Shown here in pieces: positions 39,111 to 49,981 of a stretch of DNA of 64,000 nt; the first letter of the stretch is position 1, and the number at the start of each line of letters is the position of its first letter. Made by a program: the position numbers and the translations under genes. A model generated the notes under the pieces. It worked only from the letters and a program-made list of their open reading frames with translations, was not told the DNA's origin and searched no databases. The stretch spans positions 1 to 64,000 of the forward strand of contig SVPI01000004.1 of NCBI GenBank assembly GCA_015065935.1, in the 5' to 3' direction. This DNA comes from Oscillospiraceae bacterium (GTDB lineage: Bacteria > Bacillota > Clostridia > Oscillospirales > Acutalibacteraceae).

Positions 39111-40781
39111 TCAGCGAATTATATGAAGCTTTTCAAGAATTTTGCTTATTTTTTCACCCTTTGGGAAAGCAAGAACATCCTGCTTTTCGATACCGCGAAG
39201 GATAACGATAACAACAAAGTAAACCAAAACAGCCGCTAAAACAGCCAAAATTGTGGCTAGCTTTGAGCCATTTAAAAGGGTGCTAACCCCCATTGCCGCT
39301 ACACCGCAGCAAAGGGCAGAAACCAGGGGTTTTACAAAACTTTGCACCATGCGAGGCATAATTTTCGTAAACCTGACAAGGCAAACAAAGTTAGCAAGGG
39401 CGATATATAAATAGCAACAAAGTGTGCCCAGCGCCGAGCCTAAAATGTTTATTTCGGGATTTCCCACAAGGAGGAAATTAACCACAATTTTAATAACAGC
39501 ACCAATGGCAATGTTAATAACCGGCACAGCCTGTTTTCCTATTGCCTGAAGCATATTTGTAAGGGGCATTGCAAGACCTGAAAAAACAGCCGCAAGGCCA
39601 AACACGGTAAGCATAGGCCCACCAATTAAAACCGCTTCCTCACTGCCGTAAATAAGGTTCATTACAGGGCCGCCCAAAAATGCAAGACCAATGCCTGCAG
39701 GCAGGGCTATAAGGCTTGTTAGCTTTATAATGCTGCTCATGTTCTTTTTAACTTCGGGCATATCACCATTTGTCCAGGAGGTTGCCAGCACAGGCAGTGC
39801 GCTAACGCCCATAACCGAGGTAATTGTCGGTACAAGGTTAAAAAGGGTGAATGCCTGGCCGCGAACGCCATAAAGGAAATTGGCAACATCGGCATCGGTT
39901 ACAATGTCCTCACCAATTAAAGAGGAATAGAGCGCTCTCACCGTTTGGGCATCCTCAGCGATAAGGCCCTTAACCATTGTTACATCAATAAGGGAGGCAA
40001 TATTTTGTGCCAAAGAGCCTAAAGCAATGGGAATGGCAATGGTTACAAGAAGCTTAAGGGTTGCCTTGCCCGAAATAGCCTCGGGGGATGCAGTATACTC
40101 CTCCTCTAAAATAAGGCCGTTATCCCTTTTAAACTTAATTACAAGGTAAAGTGCGCCAAGGGCGGTGCCAACGGTTATGCCCAGCATTGCGCCTGCGGCG
40201 GCAAGAGATGCCGTTTCGGGGGATAAATCACCGCGAATTGCTATAACAATCCAGGCAAAGCCGAGACCTAAAATCAGCTTACCAAGTGCCTCAATAACAT
40301 TAGAGATAGCGGTGGGGGTCATATTTCGCATACCCTCATAATAACCGCGGTAAACCGACATTACACAGCAAAAAAGAATTGATGGCGCAATAACGAGAAT
40401 TGAGGGCAGTGTTCGGCCATCCCCGGTAATCTTAAAGAAAACAAAGGTGGCAACAGCCATAATAACAAAGCCCACAGCACCTGTTACAAGAAATGCAATT
40501 CGGGAAATGCGCAGGGTTTGCCTTACATCGTTAAACTTTTTTTGTGCAACATTTTCCGCCACCATTCTTGAAATTGCAATGGGAAGACCTGCCATTGCAA
40601 GGGAATAAATTGGCAAAAAAAGGTCATAAGCAGAGGAAAAATAACCAAAGCCCAGGGTTCCTATAAGGGAGCTTAGGGGAATTTTAAATACCGCGCCAAT
40701 AACCTTAACCAGCATTGTAGCAACCACTAAAATTGCGGCGCCGTATTCAAAGCTTTGGTGCTTTCTTTTCTTTTGTTCCAT
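39111..40781 (-). CDS. spoVB: Stage V sporulation protein B-like polysaccharide flippase (MVF/MATE)
   Basis: KVIGAVFKIPLSSLIGTLGFGYFSSAYDLFLPIYSLAMAGLPIAISRMVAE; multi-TM, syntenic. Confidence 0.92.
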   Translation of the reverse strand: MEQKKRKHQSFEYGAAILVVATMLVKVIGAVFKIPLSSLIGTLGFGYFSSAYDLFLPIYSLAMAGLPIAISRMVAENVAQKKFNDVRQTLRISRIAFLVTGAVGFVIMAVATFVFFKITGDGRTLPSILVIAPSILFCCVMSVYRGYYEGMRNMTPTAISNVIEALGKLILGLGFAWIVIAIRGDLSPETASLAAAGAMLGITVGTALGALYLVIKFKRDNGLILEEEYTASPEAISGKATLKLLVTIAIPIALGSLAQNIASLIDVTMVKGLIAEDAQTVRALYSSLIGEDIVTDADVANFLYGVRGQAFTLFNLVPTITSVMGVSALPVLATSWTNGDMPEVKKNMSSIIKLTSLIALPAGIGLAFLGGPVMNLIYGSEEAVLIGGPMLTVFGLAAVFSGLAMPLTNMLQAIGKQAVPVINIAIGAVIKIVVNFLLVGNPEINILGSALGTLCCYLYIALANFVCLVRFTKIMPRMVQSFVKPLVSALCCGVAAMGVSTLLNGSKLATILAVLAAVLVYFVVIVILRGIEKQDVLAFPKGEKISKILEKLHIIR

Positions 40782-40787
40782 AAAAAT

Positions 40788-41504
40788 TTACAGTCCTTTT
40801 AAAACTTTAAGGGTGGCAAGTGACATCGACACATCACTTACCGAAACGGTTTCACGATAAATGTCTGCGGCACTGTCCCCTGCATCATCGGAAATTTGGC
40901 GAAGGGAAACAAAGGGAATTCCTGCCATTTTGCAGACATCACATACGGCGGCAGTTTCCATATCACAGGCAATGGCGCCGTAATCATCACGGAGTTTATC
41001 ACGAAGGGCCGAATTGCTTACAAAGCAGTCACCTGTAGCGAAAACACCCTCAAAAATTCCTGCAAAATGCTTTTTAAATTCGCCGAGCAAAAATTCATCT
41101 GCCTTTAAAACAGGGTCGCAGTTTCTTCTTTTTTGGCAGGGCTCATAACCAATAGGGGTTAAATCAAAATCGTGCTCGAAAAAGCCTGTGCCAAGCACAA
41201 GCTCACCCTTTTTAACCCTTGAAATAGCGCCCGAAAAGCCAAAGTTAAAAACTGCCTCGCAGTTGTTTTGAGCAAGCATTGCGGCACCTGCCGCCGCCGC
41301 AACCTTGCCAATTCCTGTGTAAACCGACAGCACCTGAATGCCATTTTCAAGGGTAAAGCTGTGGCAAAGCATATTAAGTTTTCGCTCTTCTTTAGGATTA
41401 TACTGGGCTGCCGCTTCAATAAGGGGGAAATACTCCACATCATCGGCAACCAGAATTCCTATTTTTTTATAAGCACTCATATTATTCCCCTTGGGTTTCC
41501 TCAT
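40788..41504 (-). CDS. 5'-methylthioadenosine/S-adenosylhomocysteine nucleosidase family protein
   Basis: FNFGFSGAISRVKKGELVLG, CDMETAAVCDVC, SLRQISDDAGD. Confidence 0.88.
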   Translation of the reverse strand: MRKPKGNNMSAYKKIGILVADDVEYFPLIEAAAQYNPKEERKLNMLCHSFTLENGIQVLSVYTGIGKVAAAAGAAMLAQNNCEAVFNFGFSGAISRVKKGELVLGTGFFEHDFDLTPIGYEPCQKRRNCDPVLKADEFLLGEFKKHFAGIFEGVFATGDCFVSNSALRDKLRDDYGAIACDMETAAVCDVCKMAGIPFVSLRQISDDAGDSAADIYRETVSVSDVSMSLATLKVLKGL

Positions 41505-41868
41505 AAATCAGTTTTTCACCGCAATAGTTACAGAAAACCGAGGTTTTTTCAATTGCTGCTGAGCATTTGGGGCAAATGCGCTTGTTTTTAAGCTGAGCAA
41601 GCTCCTTTTTTGCCTCCTCAATCTCTGCGATTTTTGTGGTGATATCGGCAGCAGCAGCCTTTAACTCCTCGTTTTCGGTGCCATTTACCTCAATTGCCTT
41701 ATAGGCTGCCTTACCAAGGGCGTTATAGGCCTTTTCAAGGCGGCTTTCCATTGTGGCAATGTCAAAGCGCTGTTTACCGGCACTTACTACCTCACCTGTT
41801 TTTTTACAGGCTACATCAAAAACCTCTTTTGCCTTGTCAAAAATTTCGTTGTCAAAAATATTATCCAT
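41482..41868 (-). CDS. Zinc-ribbon protein with coiled-coil N-terminus
   Basis: KRICPKCSAAIEKTSVFCNYCGEKL. Confidence 0.85.
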   Translation of the reverse strand: MDNIFDNEIFDKAKEVFDVACKKTGEVVSAGKQRFDIATMESRLEKAYNALGKAAYKAIEVNGTENEELKAAAADITTKIAEIEEAKKELAQLKNKRICPKCSAAIEKTSVFCNYCGEKLIYEETQGE

Positions 41869-41922
41869 TAAAAACACTCCTTCTTGTGTTTAATTTTATC
41901 ATAATAATTGGTTTCTTTCAAG

Positions 41923-43389
41923 TCACCCGCCGTATTGCTCATAAAACTCGGTTATTCCGCTTTTTCGCTTGGCCAGCTCATCATAACGAGAAATATATTC
42001 ATAGGGGTACTTGAAATTAAAAATTCGTGAAATTTCGGGGCCGTTTGGACTTTTAAGCTTGGTTACAGCCGAAGCGCCAACGCCTAAAATTGTGTGGGTT
42101 TCATCCATAATATAAACATTATAAAGGCTTTCATAGCCCTTTTTGGCATAGCCCACATTTTCAAGATTTCCAACAGTTTTACTCTGCCGATACATATAAT
42201 ATGGCAAAATCCCCTTTTCGGTTAAGGCTTTCCTTGCGTATTCCACCATAGTTTCGGCAGTTTTACCGCTCTTAACTGTATGTAAAACGCCCTGCGCAGT
42301 TAAATCAGATGCTCTTTTCATTGCAAGGGAATGCACAGTTATGCTCTCGGGGGAAAGGGCAAGCAGTTTATCTACCGTTTCCTTAAAGCTTTCTGCAGTG
42401 TCGCCGGGTAGCCCTGCAATAAGGTCCATATTTATATTATTAAAGCCCATTTGCCTTGCAAGATTAAAGGCATCCACCACCATTTTAGCCGTGTGATTTC
42501 GGCCAATGGTTTTAAGCACCTCATCGTTCATTGTTTGAGGATTTATGCTAATTCTCGAAATGTTATGCTTTTTAAGAACTCCCAGCATCTCATCATTTAC
42601 CGTGTCGGGGCGGCCTGCCTCAACAGTGAATTCGAGAACCTCTGATAAATCAAAATTCTCCTCCACTGCCGAGAGAATTTCATCCATTTGGGCGGGCTCA
42701 ATGCTTGTGGGGGTGCCACCGCCCATATAAACGGTTTTAAGCTTTAAATTACATTCCTTTGCGATTTTAGCCGTTTGCTCAATTTCTTTACACAAAAGCT
42801 TAACATAATCGGGCACTAGCTTTTTAGCCTGTGCAATAGAGTGGGAAACAAAGGAGCAATAGGCGCACCTTGTGGGACAAAAGGGAATGGAAATGTAAAG
42901 ACTAAACCAGTCTTTTTCCGATTTGTTTATAATTTCCTCTTCGGTGCCAAAGGTTTCCTCACAAAGGGAAATTTTATTTTGTGACACTGCCAGTTCGTTG
43001 CTGAAATATTTTATTGTTTCCGCCTTGCCTTGCTTTCGGCAAAGGTTTGCAAAAAGCTTGGCCGGGCGAACGCCTGTTAAAATACCCCAGCTTGATTTAT
43101 AGCCTGTAAGGCGGCAAAAGCATTTGAAAAGGCACTGAGCAAGTTTTAATTCCTTTGTTTTTTCATCGCTTTCAAAGGGAATTTCCTCGCTAAATGCGGC
43201 AGTTTCCCCCGAAAGGCAAAGCTCGGCACTGCAAACAAGGCTCTGCCCTGCTTCTTTAATTTCGGCAAGGGCATAGTTTTTGCCGGTAACCTTTTCGCTT
43301 ACAATATTTATTTTTTCAAAGGGCAGAAAAATTCTGCACAGCTTTTCAAGCTCATACTTAAAATCATTGCCTAAAAGAATAAGTTCCAT
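41923..43389 (-). CDS. hemZ: Coproporphyrinogen dehydrogenase HemZ-like radical SAM protein
   Basis: YISIPFCPTRCAYCSF, YMGGGTPTSIEPAQM, GLPGDTAESFKETV. Confidence 0.93.
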   Translation of the reverse strand: MELILLGNDFKYELEKLCRIFLPFEKINIVSEKVTGKNYALAEIKEAGQSLVCSAELCLSGETAAFSEEIPFESDEKTKELKLAQCLFKCFCRLTGYKSSWGILTGVRPAKLFANLCRKQGKAETIKYFSNELAVSQNKISLCEETFGTEEEIINKSEKDWFSLYISIPFCPTRCAYCSFVSHSIAQAKKLVPDYVKLLCKEIEQTAKIAKECNLKLKTVYMGGGTPTSIEPAQMDEILSAVEENFDLSEVLEFTVEAGRPDTVNDEMLGVLKKHNISRISINPQTMNDEVLKTIGRNHTAKMVVDAFNLARQMGFNNINMDLIAGLPGDTAESFKETVDKLLALSPESITVHSLAMKRASDLTAQGVLHTVKSGKTAETMVEYARKALTEKGILPYYMYRQSKTVGNLENVGYAKKGYESLYNVYIMDETHTILGVGASAVTKLKSPNGPEISRIFNFKYPYEYISRYDELAKRKSGITEFYEQYGG

Positions 43390-43391
43390 TT

Positions 43392-44000
43392 TTAAACCCT
43401 AGATAAATACATATTTTGTCTTTTTTCAGCCGAAAGGGTGGTTTCCTCGCCGTGACCTGCGAAAATTTTGTAATCACCCGAAAGGTTTTTAAGCCTTTTA
43501 AGGGAGGTAATCATTTTCTTTGCATCACTGCGGGGAAAATCGGTACGACCAATAGAGCCCTCAAAAAGGGTGTCCCCTGTTAATAAAATATTGCCTGTTT
43601 CAAAACAGCAAGAGCCTTTTGTGTGACCCGGGGTGTGAATAACCTTAAGTGTTATATCCCCCACACTAATTTCATCCCCATCCTCGAAGGTTTTATCGGG
43701 CGAAAATGGCGTGAGTGTTTGCCCAAAAAGGGCGCAAAGGGTGAAATGAGGGTACAAAAGGCACTCCTCATCACACTTATGAATAAGGATTTTAGCCCCT
43801 GTTTTCTCCCTTACAAGGGCGGCATCTTTTATGTGGTCAAAATGACCGTGGGTTAAAACTACAGCCCTATGCTCTATTCCCGAACGGTTTAAAAGCGCCG
43901 CTATTTCAGGGGTAAACTCATAAGGGTCAATAACCACAGCGGAGGACTCGGTTAAAAGAACATAGGTGTTACAGTATGTGGTAAATTTCCTAATTTCCAT
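43392..44000 (-). CDS. MBL-fold metallohydrolase (glyoxalase II-like)
   Basis: [41 protein letters not shown]. Confidence 0.95.
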   Translation of the reverse strand: MEIRKFTTYCNTYVLLTESSAVVIDPYEFTPEIAALLNRSGIEHRAVVLTHGHFDHIKDAALVREKTGAKILIHKCDEECLLYPHFTLCALFGQTLTPFSPDKTFEDGDEISVGDITLKVIHTPGHTKGSCCFETGNILLTGDTLFEGSIGRTDFPRSDAKKMITSLKRLKNLSGDYKIFAGHGEETTLSAEKRQNMYLSRV

Positions 44001-44456
44001 TTTTCTTTACCCAAATGTCGGTGTCGAGAATAATGGTGACAGGGCCATCGCCCTCCATTGACACCTTCATATCGGCGCCAAACTCCCCTGTTTGCACCTT
44101 TTTAACGCCGTTTTTAACTAGTTCTCGGCAGAAAAACTCATAAGCCTGTTGGCTTCATTCGGCTCCATTGCGTGGGCAAAGGAGGGGCGGTTGCCCTTTT
44201 TGGTATCGGCACAAAGGGTGAAATTGGAAACCACCAGGGTCTGCCCGCCAATATCAAGAAGGGATAGGTTCATTTTATCGTTTTCATCGGTAAAAACCCT
44301 AAGGTCGCTCACCTTTCTTGCCAAAAGGGTTGCCTCAGCCTCACTGTCGGCCTCGCCGACACCAAGAAGCACCAAAAAACCTTTTTCAATTTTTCCTACG
44401 GTTTTATTTTCCACCGTAACGGCAGAAAAGTTAACCCGCTGAATTATTGCTTTCAT
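43990..44456 (-). pseudogene. dtd: D-aminoacyl-tRNA deacylase split by a frameshift
   Basis: Frame 1 ends ...[16 protein letters not shown]; the shifted frame resumes [43 protein letters not shown]. Confidence 0.85.
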
Positions 44457-44472
44457 ATTTTAAAACACCAAC

Positions 44473-46686
44473 TTACTGTGTCATTCGGTCAACACTAAAC
44501 ACGCCGTGAATTTTCTCAAGGCGGGAAATAATGTTTTTAAGGTGCTCAACGCTTTCGGCACTAACCGTTATATTAACAACGCAGTTGCCGTTTTTAACCT
44601 GTCGGGCATTAATAGCGTGAAGCGGCACCCTTAAATTGTAAATAACGGTTGTAACATCAAGAAGCATTCCCTCGCGGTCAACTCCCATAATTTGGAGTGA
44701 GGAGGTAAAGTTATCCCTTTGACCCCCTGCCCAGTGGGCATTGAGCCAGCGGTCGGGCTCGGTAGCTAAAGATAAATCCCTTGGTACATTGTTACAATCT
44801 CTTTTATGAATTGAAACGCCGTGACCGCGGGTGATAAAGCCAACAATTTCATCGCCCGGCAGCGGTGTACAGCATTTTGAAAATTTAATAAGGCAATTGT
44901 CAATGCCCTCAACAATAACACCATCGGAAGATTTTGCAGTTTTAGGCTTAATAACGGCGGAAGCCGCAATGGGAGCCTTGGCCTTTGACTGCTTATTAAA
45001 TTCATCCTTAAGGCGGGGCATAATTTTAGATAAAGTTATACCGCCGTAGCCGATAGCGGCATAAAAATCCTCAATGTTATCGAGCTTTTGCTTTTTAAAG
45101 GCACTCTCTAACAGTTCCAGCACCAAATCATCGGAAATATTAAGACCCCACTGTTTAAGCTCACGCTCAAACTCAGCCTTTCCGGTCACAATGTTTTCGG
45201 GTCTCTTTTCCTTTTTAAACCAGCTTCTTATTTTGGATTTTGCCTGACCTGTAACGGCAATTTTAAGCCAATCACGGCTGGGGCCGCGGCCTGCCTGATT
45301 AGAGGTTAATATTTCAATAATTTCGCCTGTTTCAATAACATGGTTAATGGGAACAATTTTTCCGTCAACCTTAGCGCCCACCATTTTAATACCAACGGCA
45401 GAGTGAATAGCAAAGGCAAAGTCAACAATAGTAGCGCCAACAGGCAGGTTAATAACATCGCCCTTGGGGGTAACTGCGAAAACATCCTCAGGGGCTAAAT
45501 CCACCTTAATGGTGCTTATAATATCGGTAGCATCCTCAGATTCCTGCTGTGAATCAATAAGCTGGCGAATCCAGGCGAGGCGCTCCTCCATTTTTGTGTT
45601 ATTTTCGGTTATGCCCTCTTTATATTTCCAGTGGGCCGCAATTCCGAATTCTGCGGTGTGGTGCATATCCCAGGTGCGAATTTGAATTTCAAAGGGAACA
45701 CCCTCGCGGGAAATAACCGTTGTATGAAGGGACTGATACATATTGGGCTTAGGGGTTGAAATATAGTCCTTAAAACGGTTAGGTATAGGCCTAAACATAT
45801 CGTGCATAATGCCGAGAATGTTATAGCAGTCGGTTACTGTATTTGTGATAATTCGAATGGCGTAAATATCATAAATTTCATCAAAATCCTTGCCCTGAAC
45901 ATACATTTTACGGTAAATTCCATTAATGGATTTTACCCTGCCCTGAAAGGTAACGCTGGCGCCCGAAAGGTTCTCCCCCAGGCGCTCCTCAACGCGGGCG
46001 CGAATTTCCTTTATAATTTCTTCTCTTTCGTGCTTTTTAATTTTTAATAGGTTTTCAATTTCGCCGTAAGCCACAGGGTCAAGGTAGAAAAGGGCTCTGT
46101 CCTCAAGCTCCTCTTTAACAGCACGGATACCGAGCCTGTGTGCAATAGGGGCGTAAACCTCCATTGTTTCAAGGGCAACATCTCTGCGCTTTTGCTCAGG
46201 CATTGCATCAAGGGTGCGCATATTGTGAAGGCGGTCGGCAAGTTTAATAACAATAACGCGAATGTCCTTAGCCATTGCAACAAGCATTTTTCTAAGGCTT
46301 TCGGCCTGCTGCTGTTCCTTAGTGGAAAAGAAAATTCGACCGATTTTGGTTACACCATCAACAATTAGGGCAACCTCCTCGCCAAAGCTTTCCTCAATTT
46401 CCTCAAGAGCTATGGGGGTGTCCTCAACAACATCGTGCAAAAGGGCAGCGGCAATAGACTGGCTGTCCATTCCAAGGGAAATAATTATTTCGCAAACGTG
46501 GAAGGGGTGAAAATAATATGCTTCACCTGAAGAGCGCAACTGGCCCTCATGGGCGTTAACACACCATTCAAAGGCGCGGCGAATAAGGGCATAATCATAG
46601 GTCCTGCCCTCTTTTTCGGCTGTTTTCATTTGATTTTCAAGGAGTTGATAGTTTTTCTCATAATCCTCTTTAAGCATTATTTTCAC
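44473..46686 (-). CDS. relA: RelA/SpoT bifunctional (p)ppGpp synthetase/hydrolase
   Basis: HPFHVCEIIISLGMDSQSIAAALLHDVVEDT, YQSLHTTV, TGS and ACT domains. Confidence 0.97.
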   Translation of the reverse strand: MKIMLKEDYEKNYQLLENQMKTAEKEGRTYDYALIRRAFEWCVNAHEGQLRSSGEAYYFHPFHVCEIIISLGMDSQSIAAALLHDVVEDTPIALEEIEESFGEEVALIVDGVTKIGRIFFSTKEQQQAESLRKMLVAMAKDIRVIVIKLADRLHNMRTLDAMPEQKRRDVALETMEVYAPIAHRLGIRAVKEELEDRALFYLDPVAYGEIENLLKIKKHEREEIIKEIRARVEERLGENLSGASVTFQGRVKSINGIYRKMYVQGKDFDEIYDIYAIRIITNTVTDCYNILGIMHDMFRPIPNRFKDYISTPKPNMYQSLHTTVISREGVPFEIQIRTWDMHHTAEFGIAAHWKYKEGITENNTKMEERLAWIRQLIDSQQESEDATDIISTIKVDLAPEDVFAVTPKGDVINLPVGATIVDFAFAIHSAVGIKMVGAKVDGKIVPINHVIETGEIIEILTSNQAGRGPSRDWLKIAVTGQAKSKIRSWFKKEKRPENIVTGKAEFERELKQWGLNISDDLVLELLESAFKKQKLDNIEDFYAAIGYGGITLSKIMPRLKDEFNKQSKAKAPIAASAVIKPKTAKSSDGVIVEGIDNCLIKFSKCCTPLPGDEIVGFITRGHGVSIHKRDCNNVPRDLSLATEPDRWLNAHWAGGQRDNFTSSLQIMGVDREGMLLDVTTVIYNLRVPLHAINARQVKNGNCVVNITVSAESVEHLKNIISRLEKIHGVFSVDRMTQ

Positions 46687-48709
46687 CTGCCTTTCTTAAA
46701 ATTTGTGCATTCATTAAATCGGTTTTAGGGGCGTTTTTTACGGTGCTCAACCTTAAAACACCATCGGTTTCACTACCGCTTAAAAGGGATAACTCCAGAA
46801 GGGCATCAATAGCCACCTGAGTTTTAAAGTGGGATAGTGCCGGGTAAAGCTTTTGTTTAAGCTTTTCGGCTGAAATTGTGCCCTGCATAACGGTTTTATA
46901 AACAATACCAACCTCATCACGGGTGGGATTTATAGGTGAAAAATCCGCATTTTTTCCGGCTTTCAGTTCATCATAAAGCGCCTGGCACCTAAAATATTCC
47001 TCTTCCTTTAGGTCACTTAAGCGAATGCCCTTAACGAACACTGAAAGATTTTCTTCACCACCGAAAACATTTATATCGAGGGTTACGGCAAGGTCTAGTG
47101 TATCGCCCTCGGAAAAGGGGAATTTATCCTGTGTAACACCAAAAAGCAAGCACTGGAATGAAGAGGCCTCCTTCGAAAATAAAAGGCGTAAATGCTTGCC
47201 GTTTGCAATTGGTGTTATGCGGTTTAAAACTACGTTGCAAAGGGCAAAAACAGGCTGCGGATTTCCCATTCCAAAGGGTTCCAGCGCCTTTATGTTTTCA
47301 GCAAGGGAAATACTAAGTGCCGCAGGATTTAAGCGGCAGTCAAGCTCAAGTGTTGGCACTGCCTGCTGCTGCAAAGTTTCGGCAAAGTCGTTAATCCTTT
47401 GTCTGAAAACATCAATATTTTCGGTTTTAAGGGTAACACCGCAGGCCAGGGCGTGACCGCCAAACTGCACCGTTAAATGGGATGCAAAATTAACGGCATC
47501 AAAAAGCTGGAAGCCGTTAAAACTCCTGCCGGAGCCAAAGGCAAGGTCATTTTCAACCGTTAAAACAATGGCAGGCTTGCCATAAAATTCGCACAGCTTT
47601 CCTGCAACAATGCCAACAACACCACTGTGCCAGTTTTCACCCTGCACAACAATTATCCTTTGGTGATTATACCCATTATTCTCAATTATTTTTACCGCTT
47701 CGGCAAAAATTTTTCTTTCTTTTTCCTGCCTTGCACCGTTCTCCCTATCAAGGGTGTCGGATACGGTGAGGGCATCCTTAATATCCTGTGAAAGCAACAG
47801 TTCAACCGCACGCTTTGCGTCGCCCATTCTGCCGGCCGCGTTAATTCTGGGCACCACGGAAAAGGCAATCTTTTCACTTGTTACGGCATCGCGGCCGACC
47901 CCTGAAATTTGGAGCAGTGCCGAAATGCCCTTGCGAAGCTTTTTAGAATATTTCAAAACCCTTAGGCACATTTTAACAATGCTTCGGTTATCCCCTGTGA
48001 GGGGCATAACATCGCCAACGGTGCCAATGCCCACAAGGTCGGCATAGCGTGGCAACAGCTGTTCGGCAGGCTTTTCCTCCATTGCGCAAACCAACTTAAA
48101 TGCAACGGTAACACCGCAAATGCTTTTAAAGGTTGAGGGGCAATCTTCTCGGTGGGGGTCAACAACGGCTGCGGCGGCAGGCAAAACCTCCTGTGGCAAA
48201 TGGTGGTCGGTAACCACAACGGTCATACCAAGGGAATTTGCAAGCTCTATTTCTTTAACGGCGGCAATGCCGTTATCAACGGTAATAATGGTGCCAACGC
48301 CCTTATCATAAAGCGCCTTAACCGATTCCTCGTGCATTCCGTAGCCCTCGGTAATACGGTCGGGAATATAATAAATAACCCTGGCTCCCCTGCTACTTAA
48401 ATAGTCAACAAGAAGCGCTGTGGCGGTAACACCATCACAGTCATAATCGCCGTAAACCGCAATTAAATCATCATTTTCAATAGACTGATTTACAATTTGT
48501 GCCGCTTTTTCTATATCGGCAAGCTCTCTATAATCGGAAATGTTGGGCTCATCGGATAGAAATTCCTCTAAGGCGGCGGCATCGGTATAGCCACGTGAGG
48601 CGGCAATGAGGGCGGTAAAAGCATCAATATCGCACTCCTCAGCAAGGCTTTTTGCAAGCTCCTTATTGGTCTTTGCCAAAAGCCATCTTTTCATCGCCAT
48701 TTTCCTCAC
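46670..48709 (-). CDS. recJ: Single-stranded-DNA-specific exonuclease RecJ
   Basis: IAVYGDYDCDGVTATALL, VVTDHHLPQEVLPAAAAVVDPHR, GRSFNGFQLFDAVN. Confidence 0.96.
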   Translation of the reverse strand: MRKMAMKRWLLAKTNKELAKSLAEECDIDAFTALIAASRGYTDAAALEEFLSDEPNISDYRELADIEKAAQIVNQSIENDDLIAVYGDYDCDGVTATALLVDYLSSRGARVIYYIPDRITEGYGMHEESVKALYDKGVGTIITVDNGIAAVKEIELANSLGMTVVVTDHHLPQEVLPAAAAVVDPHREDCPSTFKSICGVTVAFKLVCAMEEKPAEQLLPRYADLVGIGTVGDVMPLTGDNRSIVKMCLRVLKYSKKLRKGISALLQISGVGRDAVTSEKIAFSVVPRINAAGRMGDAKRAVELLLSQDIKDALTVSDTLDRENGARQEKERKIFAEAVKIIENNGYNHQRIIVVQGENWHSGVVGIVAGKLCEFYGKPAIVLTVENDLAFGSGRSFNGFQLFDAVNFASHLTVQFGGHALACGVTLKTENIDVFRQRINDFAETLQQQAVPTLELDCRLNPAALSISLAENIKALEPFGMGNPQPVFALCNVVLNRITPIANGKHLRLLFSKEASSFQCLLFGVTQDKFPFSEGDTLDLAVTLDINVFGGEENLSVFVKGIRLSDLKEEEYFRCQALYDELKAGKNADFSPINPTRDEVGIVYKTVMQGTISAEKLKQKLYPALSHFKTQVAIDALLELSLLSGSETDGVLRLSTVKNAPKTDLMNAQILRKAGENNA

Positions 48710-48768
48710 CGCCTTTTAAATATATTATATCATTATAATATTACCACCAAACTAATATATTTGCAAGA

Positions 48769-48798
48769 AAAAAAGCCGCAACAAGTTGCGGCTTTTTA
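48769..48798 (-). terminator. Terminator of serA
   Basis: aaaaaagccgcaacaagttgcggctttttt-like hairpin with flanking A/T tracts. Confidence 0.8.
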
Positions 48799-48812
48799 AA
48801 ATATTATTCAGC

Positions 48813-49976
48813 TTAAATAACGCGAACTCTGATAACGCCCTCAAGGTTTTCAATAACCTTTGCAATGGCATCAAAATCGGCTTCGCCGATATCAAGCATT
48901 GTGTAGGCATTATCACCCTTGGATTTGTTAAGCAGGTTTTCAATGTTAATGTTGTATTTACCGATTTCACTTGTAATAGCGCTCAAAATGTTAGGAATAT
49001 TTTTGTGCATTACACAAATGCGCTTAATGCCGCTTCTGGGCATTGTGATTTCAGGCATATTAACGCTGTTAACAATGTTGCCGTTTTCAATGTAATCAAT
49101 AAGCTGGTCGGCTGCCATTTTTGCACAGTTATCCTCAGATTCGGGGGTTGATGCACCAAGGTGAGGAATTGCAATAACACCATCTACGCCAATCATCTCA
49201 TCGGTGGGGAAATCGGTAACATAGGCGGCTACCTTGCCCTCCTCAAGGGCGGCAATCATATCATCAGATTTAACTAAATCTGCGCGGGCAAAGTTAAGAA
49301 CTCTAACACCGTTTTTCATTGCGGCAATGGCATTTTTATCAATAAATCCCTTTGTATCGGGAGTTAAAGGAACGTGAATTGTAATATAATCGCAGTTCTC
49401 ATAAATTTCCTGTAGGCTGTCAACGTGAATAGCGTTGTGGGTAATGCTCCAAGCGGCTTTTACCGAAAGATAGGGGTCATAGCCGTAAACCTTCATACCA
49501 AGGGCATTGGCGGCATTTGCAACAAGTGCGCCGATAGCGCCAAGACCGATAACACCAAGCTTTTTACCACGGATTTCGGGACCGACAAAGGCGCCCTTAC
49601 CCTTTTCAACCATTTTGCCAACCTCAGCGCCGTTGCCCTTTAAGGTTTTTGCCCATTCAATAGCGGGAATAACGCGGCGCGAGCAGATAAGAAGACCGCC
49701 GATAACAAGCTCCTTAACAGCGTTAGCGTTAGCACCGGGGGTGTTGAAAACAACAATACCCTCGGCAGAGCAGCGCTCAATAGGAATATTGTTTGTGCCG
49801 GCACCTGCGCGAGCTATTGCCTTTAAGGTTTCGGGGAACTCGGTGTCGTGGAGGGCAGCCGAACGAACGATAGCGCCATCAGGGTTAGCAATGTTATCAC
49901 CGATAGCATATTGCTCCTTATCAAAAACATCTAGACCTGCGGCAGAAATTTTATTGTAAGTTAAAATATTATACAT
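48813..49976 (-). CDS. serA: D-3-phosphoglycerate dehydrogenase
   Basis: RAGAGTNNIPIERC, GVIGLGAIGALVANAANALGM, C-terminal ACT domain; next to serC. Confidence 0.95.
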   Translation of the reverse strand: MYNILTYNKISAAGLDVFDKEQYAIGDNIANPDGAIVRSAALHDTEFPETLKAIARAGAGTNNIPIERCSAEGIVVFNTPGANANAVKELVIGGLLICSRRVIPAIEWAKTLKGNGAEVGKMVEKGKGAFVGPEIRGKKLGVIGLGAIGALVANAANALGMKVYGYDPYLSVKAAWSITHNAIHVDSLQEIYENCDYITIHVPLTPDTKGFIDKNAIAAMKNGVRVLNFARADLVKSDDMIAALEEGKVAAYVTDFPTDEMIGVDGVIAIPHLGASTPESEDNCAKMAADQLIDYIENGNIVNSVNMPEITMPRSGIKRICVMHKNIPNILSAITSEIGKYNINIENLLNKSKGDNAYTMLDIGEADFDAIAKVIENLEGVIRVRVI

Positions 49977-49981
49977 AAGCG

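Noticed and set aside
44118-44456. Programmed -1 frameshifting in dtd
   Set aside because: No classical X-XXY-YYZ slippery heptamer or clear downstream pseudoknot at the shift point; mutation or sequencing error is simpler.
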